64,000 nucleotides of DNA, taken from assembly GCF_029223255.1 (NCBI RefSeq), contig NZ_JARHUC010000011.1, positions 102,505 to 166,504 of the forward strand. The letters are read 5' to 3'. The DNA is from Albimonas marina (lineage in GTDB: Bacteria; Pseudomonadota; Alphaproteobacteria; Rhodobacterales; Rhodobacteraceae). Both the position numbers and the translations under genes were made by a program. Positions 53,344 to 64,000 of the stretch are shown one piece after another (within the stretch, counting starts at the first letter, position 1; the number at the start of each line of letters is the position of its first letter). The notes below the pieces were generated by a model, which was not told where the DNA came from, searched no databases, and saw only the letters and a list, made by a program, of their open reading frames with translations.

Positions 53344-53916
53344 TCAGTTCTGCGCGCCGCGTCCCAGCACGCCCGACATCAGCTCCCCCAGCCGGGCGGA
53401 GACCCAGTCGGCGTCGAGGTCTCCCGAGCGGCGGGCCCGGATCCGCCCCTCGGCCAGCGCCGTGTCGCGCAGGCAAAGGGCGAGCGAGGCGGTGAACCGG
53501 TCCGCGAGCGGGGCCTGCGCCTCGATCGGCGCCTCGGCGGCGCAGAGGACGTCGCCCTCGACCGGGGTCTCGGGATTGAAGATCACGGCGAGGCGCAGGA
53601 GCCGCCCGTGTTCCGAGCGCGCCCAGCCCCCCGGCGCGACCGGGGGCAGGTCGAGCGCCTGGGGCAGCCCCTCGGGCATCCGGAACAGGCCCGCGACCTC
53701 TGCCGGGTCCAGGTTGGGCAGGGGGGCGTTGTGCGGCTCGACCGCGACGCGGCCGGGGCGCAGAAGGGAGGCGTCGTATTCCGGGCGCAGCTCGACGCCG
53801 GTGATCTCGACGTCCGAGGCCTCCGAGTCGCAGGCCGCCGCCGCCAGCGCCGCCAGCAGGACGGCCGCGAGCGGCCCCCGGCGGCGGGCGCGGGCGAGGG
53901 CGCGGCGATCAGACAT
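53344..53916 (-). CDS. Hypothetical lipoprotein 2, parE-linked
   Basis: A 190-residue predicted lipoprotein with an Arg-rich N-terminus, a hydrophobic core and a lipobox-like AAAC (Cys29). The mature protein contains [18 protein letters not shown] and [16 protein letters not shown], which echo the VAFNP and YCRGERELSSVLVR blocks of lipoprotein 1, suggesting an old duplication. Its start overlaps the end of parE by 8 bp, so translation may be coupled. The function is unknown. Confidence 0.7.
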   Translation of the reverse strand: MSDRRALARARRRGPLAAVLLAALAAAACDSEASDVEITGVELRPEYDASLLRPGRVAVEPHNAPLPNLDPAEVAGLFRMPEGLPQALDLPPVAPGGWARSEHGRLLRLAVIFNPETPVEGDVLCAAEAPIEAQAPLADRFTASLALCLRDTALAEGRIRARRSGDLDADWVSARLGELMSGVLGRGAQN

Positions 53917-55939
53917 CCAGGTCCTCGGCGAAGCGGGCGTTCTCCTGGATGAACTGGAAGCGCAGCTCGGCCTTGCGGCCCATCAGGCGTTCCACCAGCG
54001 CCGAGGTCTCGCCCTGTTCGCCGGGCTCGTCCTCGTCGATGGTCACCCGGATCAGGGTCCGGGTCTTGGGGTCCATCGTGGTTTCCTTGAGCTGCCTGGG
54101 CATCATCTCGCCCAGGCCCTTGAAGCGACCCACGTCGATCTTGCCGCGGCCCTTGGCGAAGACGGTCTCGAGCAGCTCCTCGCGGTGGGCGTCGTCGCGG
54201 GCGTAGAGGGTGCGGCCGCCCTGGGTCATCCGGTAGAGCGGGGGCGCGGCCAGGAACAGGCGGCCCGCGTCGACCAGCGGGCGCATCTGGCGGAAGAAGA
54301 AGGTCATCAGCAGGGACGCGATATGCGCCCCGTCCACGTCCGCGTCGGTCATGATGATCACGCGCTCGTAGCGCAGATCCTCGAGGTTGAAGCGCGAGCC
54401 GGGGGAGACGCCGAGCGCCTGGCAGAGGTCCTGCAGCTCCTGGTTCTGGGCGAGCTTCTCGACGGAGGCGTTGGCCACGTTGAGGATCTTGCCCCGCAGC
54501 GGCAGCACCGCCTGGGTCTTGCGGTCGCGCGCCTGCTTGGCGGAGCCGCCGGCGCTGTCGCCCTCGACCAGGAAGATCTCGGAGTTGTTGCGCGCGCTGT
54601 CGGAGCAGTCCGCCAGCTTGCCGGGCAGGCGCAGCTTCTTGGTGGCGGTCTTGCGCTGGGTCTCCTTCTCCTGCCGCCGCCGCACGCGCTCCTCGGCGCG
54701 GAGCATGGCGAAGTCGAGGATGGCGCCGGCGCGCTTGGGGTCGGCGGCGAGCCAGGTGTCGAAGCGGTCGCGCACCGCGTTCTCGGCCAGGCGGGCGGCC
54801 TCGGTGGTGGCGAGGCGGTCCTTGGTCTGGCCGACGAACTCCGGCTCGCGGATGAAGATCGAGATCATCGCGCAGGCGGCGCCCTGCACGTCCTCGCGCG
54901 TCAGCATCGCGGCCTTCTTCACCGAGGCGAGCTCGCCATAGGCGCGCAGGCCCTTCAGCACGGCGGCCCAGAAGCCCTGCTCATGGGTGCCGCCCTCGGG
55001 CGTGGGGACGGTGTTGCAGTAGGAGGAGACGAAGCCGTCGCGCGCCGGCGTCCAGTTCACCGCCCATTCGACCGAGCCGGGGGTGTCGGGGCCGAACTTC
55101 TCGACGAAGTCGACCTTGCCGGCGAAGGGCTGGTCGGCGCAGCAGGGCGCGCCGGCGAGGCTTTCGGCCAGGTAGTCGGCGAGGCCGCCGGGGAAGTGGA
55201 AGACCGCCTCGGCGGGGGTGTCGTCGCCCTCCTTCAGCAGTTCGGGCGCGCATTTCCAGCGGATCTCGACGCCCGAGAAGAGATAGGCCTTCGAGCGGGC
55301 CATCTTCATCAGCCGCGCGGGCTTCAGCGCCGCGCGGGGGCCGAAGATCTCGGCGTCGGGGTGGAAGATCACGGTGGTGCCGCGGCGGTTGGGGGCGGGG
55401 CCCACCTGCTCGACCGGGCCCTGCGGGATCCCGCGGGAGAAGGACTGCCGCCACAGCACCTTGTTGCGCGCCACCTCGACCGTCAGCGCGTCCGAGAGCG
55501 CGTTGACCACCGACACGCCGACGCCGTGCAGGCCGCCCGAGGTCTGGTAGGCCTTGCCCGAGAACTTGCCCCCCGCGTGCAGCGTGCACAGGATCACCTC
55601 CAGCGCGGACTTGCCGGGGAAGCGGGGGTGGGGATCGACCGGGATGCCGCGGCCGTTGTCGCGCACCTGGCACGATCCGTCGGCCAGCAGCTCCAGCTCG
55701 ATGCGGTTGGCGTGGCCGGCGACGGCCTCGTCCATCGAGTTGTCCAGCACCTCGGCGACGAGGTGATGCAGCGCGCGTTCGTCGGTGCCGCCGACATACA
55801 TGCCGGGGCGCTTGCGGACGGGTTCCAGCCCCTCGAGCACCTCGATGGAGGAGGCGTCGTAGGACTCGGTCGCGTCGGCGCCGGCGAAGAGGTCTTCGCC
55901 CGCCGTCTTGCCGGCGGTCTTGCGCGCGGGCTCGGCCAT
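53909..55939 (-). CDS. parE: DNA topoisomerase IV subunit B
   Basis: A 676-residue type IIA topoisomerase ATPase subunit that decatenates sister chromosomes with ParC. The GHKL ATP site has [22 protein letters not shown] and [15 protein letters not shown]. The TOPRIM motif is [14 protein letters not shown] followed by [13 protein letters not shown]. The insert-free C-terminus and the N-terminal [36 protein letters not shown] region are alphaproteobacterial ParE and not GyrB. The ATG at 55939 begins the normal N-terminus. The parC gene is not in the window. Confidence 0.95.
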   Translation of the reverse strand: MAEPARKTAGKTAGEDLFAGADATESYDASSIEVLEGLEPVRKRPGMYVGGTDERALHHLVAEVLDNSMDEAVAGHANRIELELLADGSCQVRDNGRGIPVDPHPRFPGKSALEVILCTLHAGGKFSGKAYQTSGGLHGVGVSVVNALSDALTVEVARNKVLWRQSFSRGIPQGPVEQVGPAPNRRGTTVIFHPDAEIFGPRAALKPARLMKMARSKAYLFSGVEIRWKCAPELLKEGDDTPAEAVFHFPGGLADYLAESLAGAPCCADQPFAGKVDFVEKFGPDTPGSVEWAVNWTPARDGFVSSYCNTVPTPEGGTHEQGFWAAVLKGLRAYGELASVKKAAMLTREDVQGAACAMISIFIREPEFVGQTKDRLATTEAARLAENAVRDRFDTWLAADPKRAGAILDFAMLRAEERVRRRQEKETQRKTATKKLRLPGKLADCSDSARNNSEIFLVEGDSAGGSAKQARDRKTQAVLPLRGKILNVANASVEKLAQNQELQDLCQALGVSPGSRFNLEDLRYERVIIMTDADVDGAHIASLLMTFFFRQMRPLVDAGRLFLAAPPLYRMTQGGRTLYARDDAHREELLETVFAKGRGKIDVGRFKGLGEMMPRQLKETTMDPKTRTLIRVTIDEDEPGEQGETSALVERLMGRKAELRFQFIQENARFAEDLDV

Positions 55940-56106
55940 GGAGTTGGGTCCTGCTCGGTTCGTGTGATTTGGCGCGGAGTATCGCGCGCGGAGGGCCGCG
56001 GGATCAATGGGCGGCATGCGCGCAGAGGCTGCATCTGGGCGTCTGCGGCGTGAAAACCGCGAAATGTAGAGGCGGCGCGACGACGGGTCCCCGCCGCGCG
56101 GGGCGC

Positions 56107-56340
56107 TCAGGCCCCCGCCCAGAGATAGAGGCGCCCGCCCCCGGTCTTGCGGCCCGCGTCCGTGAGCCCCGGCAGCCGGCCGGCGCGCACGGCGTCGAGG
56201 AAGGCGTGGCCCAGCCTCACCCGCTCGCCGATGCCCAGCTTCTCCCAGCCGGGGCCCCAGAGTTCGGCGAAATGGACGGGACCGGCGGGGCGCTCGGCCA
56301 GCGCGCGGCGCAGGCGGGGGAGGTCGTCGTCGAGCTGCAA
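56107..56340 (-). CDS. Small hypothetical protein downstream of the alpha/beta hydrolase
   Basis: A 77-residue protein with a TTG start at 56340, almost touching the hydrolase stop. A CTG at 56346 overlapping that stop is an alternative start. It has a consistent domain-like pattern: HFAELWGPGWEKLGIGERVRLGHAFLDAVRAGRLPGLTDAG, then KTGGGRLYLW at the end. This resembles the small DUF1413-type proteins, which I state with low confidence. The open frame extends further upstream in antisense-like low-complexity sequence, so the N-terminus is uncertain. Confidence 0.5.
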   Translation of the reverse strand: MQLDDDLPRLRRALAERPAGPVHFAELWGPGWEKLGIGERVRLGHAFLDAVRAGRLPGLTDAGRKTGGGRLYLWAGA

Positions 56341-56342
56341 GG

Positions 56343-57209
56343 TCAGGGGCCGGGATGGCGGTCGAGGAACCCCTCGAGCGCCGCGTCGAAGGCCTCGGGC
56401 TGCTCGGCGTTGATCGAATGGCCGCCCTCGAGGTCCACGATCTCGAGGTCCGGGATCGCGGCGCGGGCGTGGGGGAGGTGGGTCTGGAAGCGCTTCTCCC
56501 ACCGGCCGTTGACCAGCAGGGTCGGGGGGCGGAGCTCCGACAGGCGGGCCTTCACGGCGACGGAGGGCAGCAGCGCCTCCATCGCCAGCGCGCAGGCCTC
56601 GGGGTCCAGCAGCTGGGCGTCGGCCATCAGGCGGGCCTTGGTCTCGGCCGGGTAGCGGGTGGCCTTGGAGGGGTGGACGCGGGTCCGGGGCAGGCCCGTG
56701 CGCCCGCCGGCGCGGATCTCGGCGGCGGCGGCGCGCCGCTCTGCGATGCGGGCGGGGTCGCCCGCGACCGTCATCACGGCGCCGGAGTTGGTGAAGGCGT
56801 GGGCGAACACCGCCTCAGGGTGGGCGAGCACGTAGGCGACCGAGACGCCGGCCCCCATGCTCTGCCCGCAGACATGCCAGCGGGCGACGCCCAGCCGCTC
56901 GCGCAGCGCCTCGAAGGCGGCGAAGTAGCGGGGGGCCTCGTAGGCGGCGGGATCGGTCGGGGCGGCGGAGCGGCCGTGGCCCAGCAGCTCCACCACCGCC
57001 ACGCGTCGGCGGCGCGAGAGGCGCGGGAGGTTGCCGTGCCACTGCGCACGGCTGGCCATGAAGCCGTGGACCAGCAGCAGGGGCGGCGTCCGCGGGTCGG
57101 CCGCGGGGTCGGTCGGGCCGTGCAGGTCCACGTGCAGGCCGTGGACGTGAAAGGACTCGGGCTCGCGCGCGGGCTCCGCGCCGGCGGCGGCGCGGCAGGC
57201 GGTCTGCAT
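56343..57209 (-). CDS. Alpha/beta hydrolase
   Basis: A 288-residue alpha/beta-fold hydrolase. The catalytic serine sits in the nucleophile elbow GQSMGAG, the oxyanion-hole HGFMASRAQW precedes it, and the His is in EGGHSINAEQPEAF near the C-terminus. The acid Asp/Glu is in the PPTLLVNGRWEK region. There is no signal peptide. The substrate class (ester, haloacetate or ring-cleavage product) cannot be decided. Confidence 0.85.
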   Translation of the reverse strand: MQTACRAAAGAEPAREPESFHVHGLHVDLHGPTDPAADPRTPPLLLVHGFMASRAQWHGNLPRLSRRRRVAVVELLGHGRSAAPTDPAAYEAPRYFAAFEALRERLGVARWHVCGQSMGAGVSVAYVLAHPEAVFAHAFTNSGAVMTVAGDPARIAERRAAAAEIRAGGRTGLPRTRVHPSKATRYPAETKARLMADAQLLDPEACALAMEALLPSVAVKARLSELRPPTLLVNGRWEKRFQTHLPHARAAIPDLEIVDLEGGHSINAEQPEAFDAALEGFLDRHPGP

Positions 57210-57263
57210 GAAGGGCTCCCTGTCTCGGTTCCGGTTTCCTGCGGGGCCGATCCCGGGGCGGGA

Positions 57264-58076
57264 TCAGCCGGGGGGCGCCTCCTCGGGCGCGGGGGCCTCC
57301 AGCGCGCCGATGGCGAGGGGGGGCCGGATCTCCCGCAAGAGCTTGCGCTTCATCGCCTCGGCGTAGTCGCCGTAGTCCTCGGCCACCTCGGCGAAGGCGC
57401 CGACGCCCTTGATCACCATCGTCTCGAAATAGCGCACCAGTTGCGGGCGCGCGACGCCGCCCACGACCAGGGCGTTCACCGTCACGTCGTCCATGGGGAA
57501 GCTGGAATAGGCGGTCATCGGCTCGTAGCCGTCGTTGTTGGCGCCGTCGCCGGATACGTCGAGAACCCGCCGCTCGCACTCCTGCACGTCGTCGAGCAGA
57601 CGGGAGGCGAAGCCGATCGCGTGGCCCAGCGCGGTGGGATAGTCCGAGTGGCTGCGCACGGCGGTGCGCACGCGGGCGGCCAGTTCGTCGATCGCCTGGG
57701 GCGAGGTCATCGGGCGCCAGTCGGCGACCAGCGCGTGCTGCCAGCGGCCGGACCATTCGTAGACGGCGATGCGCACCTCGCCCGTGCCGGGATCGAGCAG
57801 CGCCTCCTTCACGTCCGGGTCCTCGAGCGCCTCGGCCAGGCCCCGGGCCTGGAGCGCGTATTCCCCCTCGTCCACCGAGGAGGAGACGTCGAGCGCCAGC
57901 GCCAGCCCCAGCGCGCAGGCGGCCGATGCCGGCGCGGCGAGCCCCGCGACGAGCCCCGCCGCGACCAGGGCGAGGCGCGCGCCCCGCCCCCCCGGTTTTC
58001 GCCGGCCGCCGTCTTCGCGCCGGGCGGAGCCGGCGTGGGCGCGGAGGCGGGCGAGGGGGAGCGGGGCCATCGTCAT
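57264..58076 (-). CDS. DUF1194 domain, von Willebrand A-like exported protein
   Basis: A 270-residue protein of the DUF1194 family with a von Willebrand A-like fold. The N-terminus has an Arg-rich region and then a signal sequence ending near ASA-A (about residue 52). The metal-adhesion motif is present as ALDVSSSVDEGEY, along with RRVLDVSGDGANNDG and NALVVGG. An overlong basic leader suggests that the real start may be further in. Family members are uncharacterised secreted proteins of alphaproteobacteria. It is 7 bp from the end of the glyoxalase gene, and may form an operon with it. Confidence 0.8.
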   Translation of the reverse strand: MTMAPLPLARLRAHAGSARREDGGRRKPGGRGARLALVAAGLVAGLAAPASAACALGLALALDVSSSVDEGEYALQARGLAEALEDPDVKEALLDPGTGEVRIAVYEWSGRWQHALVADWRPMTSPQAIDELAARVRTAVRSHSDYPTALGHAIGFASRLLDDVQECERRVLDVSGDGANNDGYEPMTAYSSFPMDDVTVNALVVGGVARPQLVRYFETMVIKGVGAFAEVAEDYGDYAEAMKRKLLREIRPPLAIGALEAPAPEEAPPG

Positions 58077-58083
58077 CGGCGGG

Positions 58084-58512
58084 TCACCAGGTTCCGGTGT
58101 TCTCCATGCTGGCCCAGGGCTCCTGGACCGGCAGCGCGTCGCCCATCTGCAGCAGCTCGATCGAGACGCCGTCGGGGCTTTTCACGAAGGCCATGCGGCC
58201 CTCGCGCGGGGGGCGGTTGATGGTGACGCCGGCGGCCTGCAGCTTCTCGCACATCTCGTAGATGTTCTCGACCGAGTAGGCGAGGTGGCCGAAGTTGCGG
58301 CCCGAGCCGTAATCCTCGTCCGAGCCCCAGTTGTAGGTCAGCTCCACCTGCGCCTCCTCCTGCCCCGGGGGGGCCAGGAACACGAGCGTGAACTTGCCGG
58401 CCTCGTTGTCGATGCGGCGCACCTCCTTCAGGCCCAGCAGGTCGCAATAGAACGCCTTCGAGGCGTCTATATCCTTAACGCGGACCATGGTGTGGAGGTA
58501 TTTGATCTGCAT
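58084..58512 (-). CDS. gloA: Lactoylglutathione lyase (glyoxalase I)
   Basis: A 142-residue metalloenzyme converting the methylglyoxal-glutathione hemithioacetal to lactoylglutathione. The four metal ligands appear as His in YLHTMVRV, Glu in QVELTYNWG, His in FGHLAYSV and Glu in [26 protein letters not shown] is typical. The length and single-domain form match GloA. It is divergent from thyX with a 91-bp gap. Confidence 0.93.
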   Translation of the reverse strand: MQIKYLHTMVRVKDIDASKAFYCDLLGLKEVRRIDNEAGKFTLVFLAPPGQEEAQVELTYNWGSDEDYGSGRNFGHLAYSVENIYEMCEKLQAAGVTINRPPREGRMAFVKSPDGVSIELLQMGDALPVQEPWASMENTGTW

Positions 58513-58603
58513 ATGGGGGTTCCTTCTGTCGTGGGCGCCAGATATGGATGGGCGACGACTCGGCCGCCGCCGACGCCCGCACGTTTTGCCTCGGGGACAA
58601 TCT

Positions 58604-59536
58604 ATGACGCTCAGCCCGGAACAACAGGCCGAAATCGAGGCCGCGCGCGCGCAGACCCGCCCGACGCTGCGTCCGGTGGCCGAGGGGATCGAGGGGCTGC
58701 TGTATTCGGCGATCCCGGTGCTGGACCACGGCTTCGTGCGCGTGGTCGACTACATGGGCGACGACGCGGCCATCGTGCAGGCGGCGCGGGTCAGCTACGG
58801 CGCCGGCACGCGCAAGGCGCGCGACGACCGCGGGCTGATCCGCTACCTGATGCGGCACTGGCACTCGACCCCCTTCGAGATGTGCGAGATCAAGCTGCAC
58901 GTGAAGCTGCCGATCTTCGTGGCCCGCCAGTGGATCCGCCACCGCACCGCCAACGTGAACGAGTATTCGGCCCGCTACTCGATCCTCGACCGGGAATTCT
59001 ACATTCCCGCGCCCGAGCACCTGGCCGCGCAGAGCAGCTCCAACCGCCAGGGCCGCGGCGCGACCCTGCAGGGGGAGGAGGCGGAGACCGTGCTGCGGAT
59101 GCTGCGCGACGACGCGGGGCGCGGCTACGACCACTACCAGTGGATGCTGAACGAGGACGCCGAGGGGAACCCCGCGGACGCGGACCGCGCGGGGCTCGCG
59201 CGGGAGCTTGCGCGGATGAACCTGACGGCGAACGTCTACACCCAGTGGTACTGGAAGATCGACCTGCACAACCTCTTCCACTTCCTGCGCCTGCGCGCCG
59301 ACCCGCACGCCCAGTACGAGATCCGCGTCTACGCCGACGCGATGTGCGAGATCGCCAAGGCCTGGGTCCCCGCCGCCTACGAGGCGTTCGAGGAGTACCG
59401 CCTGGGCGCCGTGCAGCTCTCCGCCTCCGCCATGGCCTGCCTGCGCCGGATGCTGGCGGGCGAGACGGTCACGCAGGAGACGAGCGGCATGAGCGCGGGC
59501 GAGTGGCGCGAGTTCCAGGCGGCGCTGGCCGGCTGA
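58604..59536 (+). CDS. thyX: Flavin-dependent thymidylate synthase
   Basis: A 310-residue FAD enzyme that methylates dUMP using methylene-tetrahydrofolate and NADPH. The ThyX signature [15 protein letters not shown] is intact, with the neighbouring [15 protein letters not shown] and [11 protein letters not shown] elements of the family. The start at 58604 (upstream GGGGAC) is used in place of the longer open frame. The organism may lack thyA, but the window cannot show that. Its transcript runs toward pyrF and reaches the second large palindromic repeat. Confidence 0.94.
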   Translation: MTLSPEQQAEIEAARAQTRPTLRPVAEGIEGLLYSAIPVLDHGFVRVVDYMGDDAAIVQAARVSYGAGTRKARDDRGLIRYLMRHWHSTPFEMCEIKLHVKLPIFVARQWIRHRTANVNEYSARYSILDREFYIPAPEHLAAQSSSNRQGRGATLQGEEAETVLRMLRDDAGRGYDHYQWMLNEDAEGNPADADRAGLARELARMNLTANVYTQWYWKIDLHNLFHFLRLRADPHAQYEIRVYADAMCEIAKAWVPAAYEAFEEYRLGAVQLSASAMACLRRMLAGETVTQETSGMSAGEWREFQAALAG

Positions 59537-59623
59537 GGCTCCCCGCACGTCATATATGAAGCGCCGCGCCGCCCCCGGGGCCGCGCTCCCCGATCCGGCG
59601 CGACGCCGGCCATGCCTCGCGGA

Positions 59624-59786
59624 GCGCCTGTTCCCCGGAGCCGTCCATCGCTGATGCCGAAAAGAGCGGCTCGGCGGGCGGGGTCAGGGATCGCGGAGCG
59701 ACCCCGCGAAGCGGGGCTTGTCCTTGACCCCGCCCGCCGAGCCGCTCAGGCATCTTCAGCGATGGACGGCTGCGGGGAGCAGGCGC
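59624..59786. repeat. Large palindromic intergenic repeat, copy 2
   Basis: A 163-bp element in inverted orientation relative to copy 1 at 3353-3518. It has the same GCGCCTG/CAGGCGC ends. The inner stem is a perfect 23 bp (59664-59686 with 59725-59747), and the tip has CCCCGC-TTC-GCGGGG and TCGC-TCC-GCGA hairpins. It sits between the convergent thyX and pyrF genes, where it could act as a two-way terminator. The remainder of the 359-bp gap (59537-59895) holds no other feature. Confidence 0.88.
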
Positions 59787-59895
59787 GGCCTTGTTCCCAG
59801 GTGAGTCCGGAAGCGGCCTTCCGGGCGGCCCCGAGGCCGCCCCCGCGCAGCGGCCAGCCGACGAGCCCCGCCTCGGAGGCCCGCTCTCGACGCTT

Positions 59896-60627
59896 TCAGG
59901 GCAGCTCCGCCTGGATCGCCAGCGCCGCGGCCGCCGGGTCGTCGGCCTGCCACACGGGTCGCCCCACCACGATATGATCCGCGCCGGCGCGCACCGCGGC
60001 GCCGGGCGTCGCGATCCGCTTCTGGTCGTCGAGCGCGCCGCCGGCCGGGCGGATGCCCGGGGTGACGATCAGCTTGCCCGCGCTCTGGGGCAGGGCGCGC
60101 AGGGCCGCGGCCTCCTGCGCGGAGGCGATGACGCCGTCGGCGCCGGCCTCCCAGGCGCGGGCCGCGCGCTCGACCACCAGGTCGGACACCTCGCCCGGCC
60201 GGATCAGCGCGGCGTCGAGGTCGGCGCGGTCGGAGCTGGTCAGCACCGTCACCGCCAGGATCTTCATGCCCGTCCCCGAGGCGCCGGCGGCGGCGGCGCG
60301 CACCACGCTGGGGTCGCCGTGGACGGTGAGGAAGTCGAGGTCGAAGCCCGCCAGGCGGCGCACCGCATGCTCGATCGTGGCGGGGATGTCGAAGAGCTTC
60401 ATGTCGAGGAAGACGCGCTTGCCCGTCTCCTTCAGCTCCATCGCCGCGGCGAGCCCGCCGGTGGTCAGCATCCCCAGGCCGATCTTGTAGAAGGTGACCG
60501 AGTCCCCCAGCCGCCGGGCGAGGTCGAGCGCCGAGACCGCGTCGGGCACGTCGAGGGCCACGATCAGGCGGTCGCGGGGATCCGGTCCGGTCGCGGGCTT
60601 GCGCGTGGGGAAGGCGGCGACGGACAT
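59896..60627 (-). CDS. pyrF: Orotidine 5'-phosphate decarboxylase
   Basis: A 243-residue TIM-barrel enzyme making UMP, group I form. Family motifs are LIVALDVPD, the catalytic FLDMKLFDIPATI (Asp-x-Lys-x-x-Asp), LTVHGDP and VTPGIRP with IVVGRPVW for phosphate binding. The ATG at 60627 has GAGGAG upstream. The longer open frame is overlapping sequence. It is divergent from clpB, with 223 bp between them. Confidence 0.95.
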   Translation of the reverse strand: MSVAAFPTRKPATGPDPRDRLIVALDVPDAVSALDLARRLGDSVTFYKIGLGMLTTGGLAAAMELKETGKRVFLDMKLFDIPATIEHAVRRLAGFDLDFLTVHGDPSVVRAAAAGASGTGMKILAVTVLTSSDRADLDAALIRPGEVSDLVVERAARAWEAGADGVIASAQEAAALRALPQSAGKLIVTPGIRPAGGALDDQKRIATPGAAVRAGADHIVVGRPVWQADDPAAAALAIQAELP

Positions 60628-60711
60628 GGCGCGGCTCCTCTCTATATATACGGGGTCTGGCGGGACGCCTCTGGCGATACGCCCGCCCGCGCGAATCCGC
60701 AAGCTCAAGGT

Positions 60712-60740
60712 CTTGTGAGGGGGAAGAGCGCCGCCCATAT
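60712..60740 (+). promoter_or_regulatory. Candidate heat-shock (RpoH) promoter of clpB
   Basis: CTTGTG (60712-60717), a 16-bp spacer and CCCATAT (60734-60740) match the RpoH pattern (CTTGAA and CCCATNT), about 110 bp upstream of the clpB ATG. The element fits the well-known heat-shock control of clpB. Confidence 0.55.
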
Positions 60741-60850
60741 CGGATACGAAACGGGGCGGGCCTTCGGGGCGCTCCGACAGATTGCAGGCCAGGCCGGGCG
60801 CGCCTCCGAGGAGGGCGCCCTGGGTCGAGGCGCTGATGAGGAGAGCGAGC

Positions 60851-63457
<2,607 letters not shown>

Positions 63458-63480
63458 TCCGGGCCCGTCGGGCCTGAACG

Positions 63481-63512
63481 CGGGCGCGAGTCGGGACACC
63501 GACTCGCGCCCG
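63481..63512 (+). terminator. Terminator after clpB
   Basis: A perfect 14-bp stem (CGGGCGCGAGTCGG with its complement) and a 4-base GACA loop lie 23 bp after the clpB stop. The following ACTCGTTT gives a short T-run. Convincing intrinsic terminator. Confidence 0.8.
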
Positions 63513-63750
63513 ACTCGTTTCCGGGGCCGGATTCGGCGCGGAGTCGGCGGGGAAGCCACGTCACCCGGGCGGGGGACGCAACGTCAGGACCGGGCGCCGA
63601 GTCGCCTCCGACCCCGTTTCGGCCCCCTGGCGCGGCCGGATTCGCCGTCCGCGCCCGGATCCGGTCGGCGAGGAGGGTCGGGCTGACCCAACGGCGATGG
63701 GCTTTCGGGCGGAAAATCGGCCGCCATGACATTTTTCTGACGAAGGCCTG

Positions 63751-63779
63751 TTGACGGCCCCCGGCCCATCCCTTAGATA
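63751..63779 (+). promoter_or_regulatory. Strong sigma-70 promoter of an rRNA operon
   Basis: TTGACG (63751-63756), a 17-bp spacer and TAGATA (63774-63779), a near-ideal promoter in an otherwise GC-rich genome, directly ahead of a boxA-like leader. It is the expected promoter of an rRNA operon whose 16S gene lies beyond the right edge. The interval 63513-63750 shows no gene. Confidence 0.72.
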
Positions 63780-63878
63780 CCCGCTCACCGACGAGGGGCG
63801 CTGCTTCTCGGCCGGTTCAGCGGCAGCCGCGAGCGTCCAGAGCGTTCCGACAGGAACGAGCGGATGGGTTGTCGCCGG

Positions 63879-63889
63879 GCTCTTTGACA
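63879..63889 (+). promoter_or_regulatory. boxA antitermination signal in the rRNA leader
   Basis: GCTCTTTGACA closely matches the boxA consensus (TGCTCTTTAACA) used by Nus-factor antitermination of rRNA operons. It lies 100 bp after the promoter. The leader continues to the window end without reaching mature 16S sequence. Confidence 0.7.
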
Positions 63890-64000
63890 TAGCGGGTTCT
63901 GGAAGGGACGTGCGGACGGTTCGGTTGTTGGGGATCTTTCCTGACGGTTTTGAAGTCTGCATGTCGCCTGCTGAGGAAGCTCTGATCTTTCGGGATTGGG

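Noticed and set aside
52136..56053. Very long open frame (about 1,300 codons) on the plus strand
   Set aside because: It is antisense to the lipoproteins, parE and the kinase-family gene, is dominated by Arg/Gly/Ala-rich low-complexity sequence and has no domain. Long antisense frames are common in this GC-rich DNA.
63458..64000. Short minus-strand frames after clpB
   Set aside because: They overlap the terminator, the rRNA promoter and leader, and show no codon-bias or domain support.

Overview
The window is about 64 kb of very GC-rich DNA that looks like an alphaproteobacterial chromosome, most likely from the Rhodobacterales (Rhodobacteraceae/Paracoccaceae). The reasons are the codon bias toward G/C-ending codons, a hydrogenase locus in the same gene order as Rhodobacter capsulatus (hupTUV-hypF-hupSL-hupC-hupDFGHJK-hypAB-hupR-hypCDE), the alphaproteobacterial style of the housekeeping proteins (parE, pyrF, thyX, clpB), and an rrn-type promoter and leader at the right edge. 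This placement is inferred from protein character only. No 16S gene is inside the window.

Layout. (1) 1-4864: a leftward group with the N-terminal part of a BMP-type ABC transporter ATPase, an amidase, the BMP-family binding protein and a cytosine-deaminase-like amidohydrolase, consistent with import and hydrolysis of a nucleoside, nucleobase or related N-heterocycle. (2) 5114-6998: a class III CoA-transferase and a TauE/SafE-type exporter. (3) 7374-20338: a quinoprotein alcohol oxidation island. It holds a PQQ ethanol-type dehydrogenase with the extra aspartate that marks lanthanide enzymes, a hybrid kinase, a FIST protein and a LuxR-type regulator, the PQQ-associated ABC set (binding protein, beta-propeller, small secreted protein, ATPase, permease, Sel1-like protein), a c-type cytochrome and a second binding protein. 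(4) 20455-24861: coxG-S-L-M encoding a form II molybdenum hydroxylase. (5) 25149-30104: a MntP-type pump, an M24 peptidase, and an ApbE plus NosR-like flavoprotein pair. (6) 30412-50176: the complete uptake hydrogenase locus. (7) 50317-63457: housekeeping and hypothetical genes (DUF3422, fructosamine kinase family, two lipoproteins, parE, hydrolase, DUF1194, glyoxalase I, thyX, pyrF, clpB). (8) 63458-64000: a terminator, then an rRNA promoter and boxA leader that run off the edge.

How it fits together. The alcohol dehydrogenase would oxidise alcohols in the periplasm and pass electrons to the c-type cytochrome. The CoxSLM enzyme is a plausible oxidase for the aldehyde product. A motif of the form GGTCGAAT, always on the coding strand, lies 35-95 bp upstream of five transcription units: the dehydrogenase, its ABC operon, the cytochrome, coxG and the NosR-like gene. 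I propose these form one regulon, probably under the nearby two-component system. The hydrogenase locus encodes an H2 sensor (HupUV with HupT), its regulator HupR, a membrane-bound enzyme whose small subunit carries the six-cysteine proximal-cluster signature of oxygen-tolerant enzymes, and all maturation factors.

Two copies of a roughly 165 bp structured palindromic repeat, at 3353-3518 and 59624-59786, differ by compensatory changes in their stems, which implies that the folded structure is under selection. The long open frames antisense to real genes are a by-product of the base composition and are not annotated.
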